From NCBI RefSeq assembly GCF_025562455.1, contig NZ_JAHPRO010000026.1, positions 1-39,363 of the forward strand: a DNA stretch of 39,363 nt, written 5' to 3'. This document shows positions 9,801 to 16,128 of the stretch, piece after piece. The stretch is from Acinetobacter sp. WU_MDCI_Axc73. Lineage in GTDB: Bacteria > Pseudomonadota > Gammaproteobacteria > Pseudomonadales > Moraxellaceae. Every line of letters starts with the position of its first letter. Position 1 is the stretch's first letter. The notes beneath the pieces are model-generated. The model did no database searches, was not told the DNA's origin, and saw nothing but the letters and a program-made list of their open reading frames with translations. The translations under genes and the position numbers were made by a program.

Positions 9801-9915
9801 TCTCACTTTATTTACCACGCCTGTGGTTTATCTATTTTTCGATCGTTTACAACCCATCAAACATCAGGAGAACAATATACATGCATCTGTTGATGAATCA
9901 GGAGCAATCACTTGA
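6820..9915 (+). CDS. RND efflux permease, MdtB/MuxB-like
   Basis: A 1031-residue permease of full HAE-1 RND length. TM1 starts almost at residue 1 (NISRFFILRPVATTLLMLAL). It has two large periplasmic loops and 12 predicted TM segments. The TM4 proton-relay pair is present in ATGFVVDDAIVMLEN, and the C-terminal half repeats the fold (LIGLVKKNGIMMVDFAL). The opening block, with LPQVDYPIIQVYTFQPGANPD, resembles MdtB/MuxB. In MdtABC and MuxABC-OpmB systems two non-identical permeases form a mixed trimer, and here a second, different permease gene follows with a four-base overlap. A link between MdtABC-OpmB and pyoverdine export has been reported in Pseudomonas putida, which fits the iron context. 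Substrate not known. Confidence 0.93.
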   Translation: MNISRFFILRPVATTLLMLALLFSGSLIWRFLPVSALPQVDYPIIQVYTFQPGANPDMVQRTITAPLEREMGKIAGLKQMSSNSSVGASVITLQFELSAELGVVEQEVQSALSTASSKLPNDLPTPPVYRKVNPADVPVITLAVSSDTLPLTTVYDMVDTRIAQKLSQLSGVGMVSLAGGQRPAIRVQINPAALAAYKMSAEDVRLAINSANANQPKGSFDGPYRTTMLDANDQIRSIADYENLILRWNNGAPIRLKDVAQIQEGSEDRYMAAWADQQSAILVNVQRQPNANVIQVADQIKNILPELQKNLPESVKIRVLTDRTESIRSSIRDVQKELVFAVCLVVMVTFLFLRNLSATMIPSIAVPLSIIGTFVLMYFLGFSVNNLTLMALTIATGFVVDDAIVMLENITRHREAGENLLQAALKGSKEIGFTLISLTISLIAVLIPLLFMGDVVGRLFHEFAVTLAAAIALSLVVSLTLTPMMCAYILKENKHHQKKSRWSLDQVIDLYAKALQWVFKHQPLMLGIMLSTVVLAGVLYWIIPKGFFPVQDSGVIQVVTEAPDDISFQAMSERQQNLATQILKDPAVASLSSFIGIDANNPKLSNGRILINLKPHAERSSAQQVIDRLRDQLKDVSGIHAWMQPVQELSIEDKISRTQYQLSLSAAKTQDLQQWTPVLVDALKQQPEFSDVTSENGGQALQAYIDVNRDAAARLGLSIEDISLALQNLFAQRQIATLYTQSNQYRIILELDPALAQGLDGLKQTYIHNANGEAIQLSAVASIEQKRVASVLQQQAQFPANTISFNLAQGISLGKAIQAIKRVEQELKLPAEINLSLQGAAAAFENSRQHTFWLVIAAIVTMYIVLGILYESFIHPITILSTLPSAAIGALLALFMVNQPLDMIALIGIILLIGLVKKNGIMMVDFALAAQRNEGLSPEQAIYQAALMRFRPILMTTLAALVGAIPLMLASGSGAELRQPLGIVMVGGLILSQILTLFTTPVVYLFFDRLQPIKHQENNIHASVDESGAIT

Positions 9916-12900
9916 ATATATTTGCTCTGTTTGTTCATCGACCTATTGCGAGTGTTTTACTGGGCATTGCCATGACTTTGCTGGGCGTATTGGCATATTT
10001 TCGTTTACCCGTCGCGGCTTTGCCTCAGGCTGATATTCCTACAATTGTGGTACGTGCAAATTTACCAGGAGCAAGTCCCGAAAGTATGTCGGCTACAGTG
10101 GCAACGCCACTGGAGCGCGCTATGATGGGGGTGTCTGGCGTTAAAGCGATTAATTCATCGAGCAGTCAAAACTCGACCCAAGTCACTTTGCATTTTGATC
10201 TGGATACAGATATTAATGAAGCAGCGCGTGAAGTACAGGCCGCTATCAATGCCGCAATATCTCAATTGCCTTCTGGTATGCCTAGCTCACCTGAATATTT
10301 TAAGGTCAACCCCAGTCAAAGCCCAATTTTTTATCTTGCACTGAGTTCCAAATTTTTATCTGCAGGTCAATTATATGAGTTGGCAACCAATCAGTTACAA
10401 CCCAATCTTGCCCAGATCAGTGGTGTTGGTGAGGTTGAAATTGATGGTGCGTCAATGCCTGCGGTGCGTATTGTGTTAAATCCCAATGCTCTGATTTCAC
10501 AAGGAGTTTCTTTAGAGCAAGTTCGACAAGCAGTTGAAAAAAGTAATGTAGTACAGTCCTTAGGTGTCATTGAAAATCAAAAACATCGTTGGCAAGTTGC
10601 ACTTTCAACTGATTTGAAAGCTGCAGCAGATTTTGACAATTTAATTATCCATCAAACACCGCAGGGTATTGTCAGACTAAAAGATATTGCAAAAGTAGAA
10701 GATTCTGTTGAGAACCGTTATGTCAGTGGTTTTCATAATGGAGAACCTGCGGTCATTATTAAAATCAGCAGACAACCCAATGCCAACACCATCGCAACAA
10801 TTGAAAAAATCAAGGCAAAACTCCCTGATTTAAATTTGATGATTCCTGCCGATGCCGAATTGACCACGGTCATGGACGGTTCAGAGGTGATTCATGCGGG
10901 TTTAAAGGAAGCGCGTGAGACCTTACTTTTTTCAATTTTTTTGGTGGTCGTTGTGGTTGTTCTGATGTTAGGGCGGCTACGAAGTGCGATTGTACCAAGC
11001 ATCGCGATGTTGGTGACTTTGGTGGGTGCAATCAGTCTAATCTATCTGGCAGGATTTTCACTGAACAATTTATCCATTATGGCAGTCATTGTTGCGATTG
11101 GATTGGTGGTGGATGATGCTATTGTCGTACTTGAAAATATTGAACGGCATATCGAACAGGGTGAACATCCATTTCGTGCAGCAATACAAGGCGTTCGAGA
11201 AGTTGGTTTTACGCTGATTGCCATGAATCTGGCACTGATTGTGATTTTTATCTCCGTATTATTTATGGGTGGGGTCATTGAACGACTATTTAGGGAGTTT
11301 TCGCTCACACTGGTTTTCATTGTTATTCTTTCAGTTTTTGTTTCTTTAATTTTAACCCCAAGTCTCTCGGCCCATTGTTTAAAGGCTTTAAATTCGCAGA
11401 ATCATCAAGTTTTATATGCGTATAGCCAACGCATGATGCACTATTTAACACAGCATTATCTGCATTCATTAAAGTGGATGATGCGTCATGCCTATCTCGT
11501 GATATTACTTTGGTTTGGTGCAATTGCGGGTTCAATCTATTTATATCAAAGTTTGCCTAAAAAGATTTTACCTGAACAGGATACAGGTCGAATCGAAACA
11601 TTCATTCGCGGTGATGATGGTTTTTCTTTTCAGATTATGCAGCCTAAAATTTTGACATTTAGTCAAAGTTTACTCAAAGATCCCGCCATCAAAGATGTAA
11701 TTGGAACTTCTGGCGGCGCTAGTGGAACCACCAATTCCTTTTTTATGGTCAGTTTAAAACCTAAAGCTGAACGCGATGGTCAGACAACGCATGAAATTGC
11801 TGAAAGGATTCGTCAAAATGCTCCGTGGTTAGCAGGGGCAATATTTTCGGCAAGAGTTCAACAGGATCTCGATCTGGAAGATATTTTTGCTGGGGGTGGA
11901 GGTCAGGATTATTTGCTTTTATTGCAATCGGATGATGTTGCCTTACTTAGAAAATGGATACCTAAAGTTGCGGAGGCGATGCAAAAACTGCCTGAGCTTG
12001 AAGAGGTGGAAACTTTTGGGGATGAGGGCGCACAGCATGTCACACTTGACATTAACCGAGAAGCAGCACGGCGTTTAGGTGTTAATATCGAAAGTATTTC
12101 CAGTGTACTGAATAATTCATTTTCACAACGACAAATCTCGACCATTTATGATCAGACCAATCAGTTTCATGTGGTCATGGAGATTGATAAACACTTTACA
12201 GAAAATCCAGAATCATTGGCAAATATCAAAGTTCCAAATCAAACTGGTGAATATGTACCATTGACTAACTTTGCAACATGGTCATATGGAATTACAAATG
12301 ATCGCATACATCGTCGCAACCAATATGCCGCAATGGGCATTGGCTATGTACTCAAACAAGGTTATACCGCTGAACAAGCTGAGACCGCAATTCGTGGTGT
12401 ATTGCCACAGGTCATGTTGCCTCATCAGATTTTTGTGACTACCGATAAAGACGTAGAAGCCGAAAGTTTACAAGCAGGATTAAGCACACCGATGTTACTT
12501 TTAGCGGTGATTGTGCTGATTTATATCGTGTTAGGCGTGACTTATGAAAGTGTGATCCATCCATTGACGATACTGTCAACGGTTCCTGCGGTCGCTTTGG
12601 GTGGCTTAATCACACTTTGGTTATTTAATTTTGAATTTACCTTGATTGCATTGCTTGGCATGTTTTTATTGATTGGAATTGTGGTGAAAAATGCCATTTT
12701 ATTGATTGATTTTACCTTGCAACAACGTCGTCAGGGCAAAACAGCATTTGAATCGGTGATATCTGCGGCGACATTACGATTTCGTCCTATTTTAATGACC
12801 AATACCGCAGCATTACTAGGTGCTATACCTTTGGCACTCAGCACCACTGAAGGCTCCGAATTAAGACAGCCTTTGGGTATTGTGATCTTTGGCGGTTTGG

Positions 12901-13016
12901 CATTGGGTCAATTATTAACCCTTTATACCACACCTGTGATGTACCTCTTGTTTGAGAAACTGGCTCAAATGTGTAAACAATTCAATATTACCAATGCCTT
13001 CGGCTATAGAAGATAG
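9912..13016 (+). CDS. RND efflux permease, MdtC/MuxC-like
   Basis: A 1034-residue second RND permease, clearly distinct from its upstream neighbour. It shares the HAE-1 plan: TM1 at the N-terminus (FALFVHRPIASVLLGIAMTL), LPQADIPTIVVRANLPGASP, and the TM4 motif AIGLVVDDAIVVLEN. The second-half TM10 motif reads LIGIVVKNAILLIDFTL. The start is a TTG at 9912 overlapping the previous stop codon by four bases (TTGA). It is supported by AGGAG at 9900-9904 with a seven-base spacer, and the N-terminus fits the family exactly. The overlap indicates translational coupling and fixed stoichiometry with the first permease, as expected for a heteromeric MdtBC-type pump. Confidence 0.93.
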   Translation: MNIFALFVHRPIASVLLGIAMTLLGVLAYFRLPVAALPQADIPTIVVRANLPGASPESMSATVATPLERAMMGVSGVKAINSSSSQNSTQVTLHFDLDTDINEAAREVQAAINAAISQLPSGMPSSPEYFKVNPSQSPIFYLALSSKFLSAGQLYELATNQLQPNLAQISGVGEVEIDGASMPAVRIVLNPNALISQGVSLEQVRQAVEKSNVVQSLGVIENQKHRWQVALSTDLKAAADFDNLIIHQTPQGIVRLKDIAKVEDSVENRYVSGFHNGEPAVIIKISRQPNANTIATIEKIKAKLPDLNLMIPADAELTTVMDGSEVIHAGLKEARETLLFSIFLVVVVVVLMLGRLRSAIVPSIAMLVTLVGAISLIYLAGFSLNNLSIMAVIVAIGLVVDDAIVVLENIERHIEQGEHPFRAAIQGVREVGFTLIAMNLALIVIFISVLFMGGVIERLFREFSLTLVFIVILSVFVSLILTPSLSAHCLKALNSQNHQVLYAYSQRMMHYLTQHYLHSLKWMMRHAYLVILLWFGAIAGSIYLYQSLPKKILPEQDTGRIETFIRGDDGFSFQIMQPKILTFSQSLLKDPAIKDVIGTSGGASGTTNSFFMVSLKPKAERDGQTTHEIAERIRQNAPWLAGAIFSARVQQDLDLEDIFAGGGGQDYLLLLQSDDVALLRKWIPKVAEAMQKLPELEEVETFGDEGAQHVTLDINREAARRLGVNIESISSVLNNSFSQRQISTIYDQTNQFHVVMEIDKHFTENPESLANIKVPNQTGEYVPLTNFATWSYGITNDRIHRRNQYAAMGIGYVLKQGYTAEQAETAIRGVLPQVMLPHQIFVTTDKDVEAESLQAGLSTPMLLLAVIVLIYIVLGVTYESVIHPLTILSTVPAVALGGLITLWLFNFEFTLIALLGMFLLIGIVVKNAILLIDFTLQQRRQGKTAFESVISAATLRFRPILMTNTAALLGAIPLALSTTEGSELRQPLGIVIFGGLALGQLLTLYTTPVMYLLFEKLAQMCKQFNITNAFGYRR

Positions 13017-13038
13017 AAATAGATAGGAAAATAGAAAA

Positions 13039-14445
13039 GTGATCAGTTCGATTTTATCTAAACATCTACCCAGTTTTAGCTGTGTCTTGCTACTTGTAGG
13101 GTGTAGTTCGAATATGGTAACGCATCCACCTGCTTATCAACAGCCCGTTATTCAAACAGATACGCAGTATAAATATGCTTCATTAAATTGGGTACAAACT
13201 CAAACTTTGACGCCCCAGACATCTCAGTGGTGGCAACTTTATCAAGATGCAAAGCTCAATACTTTGATTCAGCAACTTAATACAGAAAATTTAACTTTAA
13301 AACAGGCCGAAGCGCGTTATCGCAATGCGATCGCATTACTTGATGAGCAACGCTCCGCACGTTTACCAAACTTAGGCGTAGAAGGAACAGCAAATCGGAA
13401 TGGTAGTAAAAATAATAACTCGACTAGTCAATTTAGTGCAGGAATACAAGCCAGTTGGGTGCCAGACTTATGGGGCAGAGTTGCCAAAGCTGTAGAGGGA
13501 CAACAAGCCAATCTGGAGGCTTCACAGACAGACTTAGCAGCCGTCAAGCTTAATCAGCAACTTTTAGCAGCGCAAAGCTACTGGAATATTCGATTATTAG
13601 ATTTACAGCTTGATGTACTTAGACAAACTCGACAAAGTTATGATCGTTCGGTACAAATTTTAAAAAACCAATATCAAGCGGGTATGATCGCTCGGGCAGA
13701 TGTGATTCAGGCAGAAACACAGCTCAAACAAGTCGAAATTCAACAAATTGAACGAAAACGTGAAAGAAATTTACAAGAAAATATCCTCGCTGTATTACTC
13801 GGTCAAACGGTTGTTCAGTTTCAGCTTGGCAAGCAAACAGCTCAATTTTATCTGCCTGAAGTTCCTGTTCAGCTTCCAAGTCATTTATTAATTCAACGAC
13901 CTGATGTAATTCGTGCTGAAAGAGAACTGGCTGCTACACATGCACAACTTGGTCTGGCACAAACGGCATGGCTACCTGATGTCAGTATTAGTGTAAATGG
14001 AAGTTTAAACAACAATATATTTTTAGAGCTTTTTCAGTCACCCAACTATTTATGGTCAATTGGTTTAAGCACCGTTGCGACAGTATTTGATGACGGAAAA
14101 CGTAGAGCGAGGATCGATCAAGCACAAGCCAATTATGATGAAAAACTTGCTGCATATAAGCAAACAGTTTTGACGGGTTGGAAAGAAGTGGAAGATGGCT
14201 TAATGCAATCAGCAAGTCTTAAACAACAAGTTTCTGAACAAGCTCAATTGTTAAATCTAGCCCATGAAAATGAACGTGTTGTCACTCAGCGTTATAATTC
14301 TGGACTGGTCAGTTATTTAGAAGTAGTTACAGCACAAAACTTACGTTTGCAAGCAGAACAATATCGACTGGAATTACAGCAACGACAGATGATCAACTCA
14401 ATGCAACTGATTGCAGCCTTAGGTACTGGATGGGACGGAGACTAA
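13039..14445 (+). CDS. outer-membrane efflux lipoprotein (OprM/NodT family)
   Basis: A 468-residue outer-membrane factor with a lipoprotein signal peptide (lipobox LLVGC, Cys22) and the two TolC-like repeats. These are recognisable by helix motifs such as LKQAEARYRNAIALLDEQRSA and the second-repeat block RPDVIRAERELAATHAQLGLA. QRYNSGLVSYLEVVTAQNLR is the canonical last helical motif of NodT/OprM channels. It completes the tripartite pump with the adaptor and two permeases encoded just upstream (22-base gap). The start is a GTG at 13039 with AGGA about ten bases upstream. Iron and ECF regulation would be shared with the operon. Confidence 0.92.
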   Translation: MISSILSKHLPSFSCVLLLVGCSSNMVTHPPAYQQPVIQTDTQYKYASLNWVQTQTLTPQTSQWWQLYQDAKLNTLIQQLNTENLTLKQAEARYRNAIALLDEQRSARLPNLGVEGTANRNGSKNNNSTSQFSAGIQASWVPDLWGRVAKAVEGQQANLEASQTDLAAVKLNQQLLAAQSYWNIRLLDLQLDVLRQTRQSYDRSVQILKNQYQAGMIARADVIQAETQLKQVEIQQIERKRERNLQENILAVLLGQTVVQFQLGKQTAQFYLPEVPVQLPSHLLIQRPDVIRAERELAATHAQLGLAQTAWLPDVSISVNGSLNNNIFLELFQSPNYLWSIGLSTVATVFDDGKRRARIDQAQANYDEKLAAYKQTVLTGWKEVEDGLMQSASLKQQVSEQAQLLNLAHENERVVTQRYNSGLVSYLEVVTAQNLRLQAEQYRLELQQRQMINSMQLIAALGTGWDGD

Positions 14446-14474
14446 TGTTGTAAAAATTAATTTTAAATAAAATT

Positions 14475-14493
14475 GATAGTAATTCTCATTACT
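14475..14493 (+). promoter_or_regulatory. Fur box upstream of the fecI-type sigma gene
   Basis: GATAGTAATTCTCATTACT holds the inverted repeat AGTAAT-TCTC-ATTACT, and its minus-strand reading TAATGAGAATTACTATC is a typical Fur site. It matches the consensus at about 13 of 19 positions and ends 40 bases before the sigma start codon. This is the standard Fur control of an iron-starvation sigma factor. Confidence 0.8.
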
Positions 14494-14533
14494 GATACAT
14501 TAGCTGCATTTCTGGCGGTGTGACGTTACTCTC

Positions 14534-15049
14534 ATGACGGCAAATCAACAAATCATCAAGCATTACATAGCAGAGCTATATAAAGTTCACTATAGCTGGT
14601 TATATGGTTGGTTGTATAAAAAATTAGGCTCGGCTGAAAATGCTGAAGATGTCTTACAGGATACATTTACCAAACTGATTCGTAGTCAGGGATTGCTCGA
14701 CATTCAGCAGCCTAAAGCTTATTTAACCACGACAGCGAAACGGATTTTAATTGATCGGGCACGACATCAAAAAATAGAGCAAGCTTATCTTGAATATTTG
14801 ACTCAGCAAAACCTCAGTTATGATATTAGCCCAGAACAAACTGTACTTGCGATAGATATACTGAATCAACTTGCGCAGGTTCTGGATGGTTTACCTGAAC
14901 GGCAGCAGCTTGCGTTTCTGATGCATTACATTGATGATTTAAGTCTCGTCGAGATTGCCAAACAATTAAACGTCACCAGTAAAACCATTCATCATGATTT
15001 GGTTAAAACCTTAAGTCATTGTTATTCTGTGTTAAAATCAGATCTATAA
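14534..15049 (+). CDS. RNA polymerase ECF sigma factor, FecI type
   Basis: A 171-residue two-domain sigma factor, the usual size for FecI-like iron-starvation sigmas. Region 2 spans roughly residues 10-75 (GWLYKKLGSAENAEDVLQDT, then KAYLTTTAKRILIDRARH). Region 4 spans roughly 105-165 (LDGLPERQQLAFLMHYID, then SLVEIAKQLNVTSKTIHHDL, the helix-turn-helix). There is no long linker or extra domain. A Fur box lies just upstream, the fecR-type gene follows after 21 bases, and a receptor with a signalling domain comes next. This is the classical FecI-FecR-FecA order. It should recognise the 17-base promoter block shared by the receptor gene and the RND operon, which is the main inference about its regulon. 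Confidence 0.93.
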   Translation: MTANQQIIKHYIAELYKVHYSWLYGWLYKKLGSAENAEDVLQDTFTKLIRSQGLLDIQQPKAYLTTTAKRILIDRARHQKIEQAYLEYLTQQNLSYDISPEQTVLAIDILNQLAQVLDGLPERQQLAFLMHYIDDLSLVEIAKQLNVTSKTIHHDLVKTLSHCYSVLKSDL

Positions 15050-15070
15050 ATATTCTTATAATAAAGATGA

Positions 15071-16048
15071 ATGTTCATGTCAAAGCCTGACCAACAAATT
15101 ATAAACGAAGCCGCAGAATGGTTAATTACATTAAGTTCAGGTGACTATTCTCAGGATGATTTAACCCAACTCGAACACTGGAAACAGCAAAGTCCTGAAC
15201 ACTTAAAAACCTTTGAAGAATTAAAACAATTTTTAAATCAAGTAGATGTACTCAAAGCTCAAAATCTACGATCACAACATCCAGTGGTACAGAATAATAT
15301 TTTAAGAAAGGCGTCGACCAAGAAAAAAGCAGCACCGATATTATGGGGCAGCAGTTTAATCATTGCATTGATTACGGCTTGGATTGTTTCACAGTTGCCT
15401 TATCAATATTGGAACGCAGATCATTCAGCGGAGGCGCAACAATGGCAACAGAATATTTTATCTGATCAAAGCTCCATTCAGATGGCGGGTCAAACAGCGT
15501 ACAATCTACAATACAATTTGGATCAGAGAAAAATACATCTATTTAAAGGAAATATTTTGGTTCATGTCGCCAAAGATCGAAGTAGACCTTTTGTAGTCGA
15601 TTTAGGGGATATCCAAGTACAGGCATTAGGGACTCAATTTATTGTTAATTATGATCATGATCGAGTTCGTGTCAGCATGATTGAATCGAAAACCAAAATT
15701 TATTCTGTGCATCATCACTTTGAACCCATTGTGCTTGAAACAGGTCAAAGCTTTAATTTTTCTGGAAATCAGGTACAGATCGAAAGTGTTAATCCAGATA
15801 TTTTACAAAAGTCATGGCTGAATAAAAAACTAGTTGTTGATGATATGGCACTGGATCAAGTCTTGGACATACTTGAAAGTTATCAGTCCAGTAAATTTAT
15901 TTATAACCATAAAACATTGAGTCAATACCGTGTTAATGCCGTATTGCCATTGAATGATCCTGATTCAGCCATGCAATTATTAAAAGACCAACTCCATTTA
16001 AGTACTTATTCGGTCGGTGATTTATTGACTGTTATTCAAAAAGATTAA
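15071..16048 (+). CDS. FecR-type anti-sigma / sigma regulator
   Basis: A 325-residue inner-membrane protein with the three FecR parts. The N-terminal cytoplasmic domain (about 6-60) contains the conserved AAEW motif at 14-17 and binds the sigma factor. One transmembrane segment lies at about 89-109 (PILWGSSLIIALITAWIVSQ). The periplasmic FecR domain follows, with FVVDLGDIQVQALGTQFIVN and a C-terminal STN-like DUF4974 region that contacts the receptor's signalling domain. ATG codons at 15071 and 15077 are both possible starts. It would hold the sigma factor inactive, or deliver it, according to the state of the TonB receptor. It has no promoter of its own that I can see and is probably co-transcribed with the sigma gene. 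Confidence 0.92.
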   Translation: MFMSKPDQQIINEAAEWLITLSSGDYSQDDLTQLEHWKQQSPEHLKTFEELKQFLNQVDVLKAQNLRSQHPVVQNNILRKASTKKKAAPILWGSSLIIALITAWIVSQLPYQYWNADHSAEAQQWQQNILSDQSSIQMAGQTAYNLQYNLDQRKIHLFKGNILVHVAKDRSRPFVVDLGDIQVQALGTQFIVNYDHDRVRVSMIESKTKIYSVHHHFEPIVLETGQSFNFSGNQVQIESVNPDILQKSWLNKKLVVDDMALDQVLDILESYQSSKFIYNHKTLSQYRVNAVLPLNDPDSAMQLLKDQLHLSTYSVGDLLTVIQKD

Positions 16049-16064
16049 AAATCTATAAAAAATT

Positions 16065-16098
16065 TCCTGTTTTGATTTCTAAAACGTCTTAGTTAATA
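16065..16098 (+). promoter_or_regulatory. predicted ECF sigma (FecI-type) promoter of the TonB receptor gene
   Basis: AAACGTCTTAGTTAATA at 16082-16098 is the second copy of the block found before the RND operon. TCCT lies at 16065-16068, the same 16-base spacing as in the other copy, and CAAATAC follows downstream. No Fur box is visible in this 80-base intergenic region, so iron control of the receptor probably acts through the sigma factor. Confidence 0.75.
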
Positions 16099-16128
16099 AG
16101 CAAATACAAATGATGTAAGGAAATTTAA

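Noticed and set aside
5606..14445. Calling the pump AdeABC, AdeIJK or another named Acinetobacter multidrug pump
   Set aside because: Those systems have a single RND permease each. Here two distinct permeases sit behind one adaptor, as in MdtABC/MuxABC, and the regulatory context is iron. No acronym was assigned.
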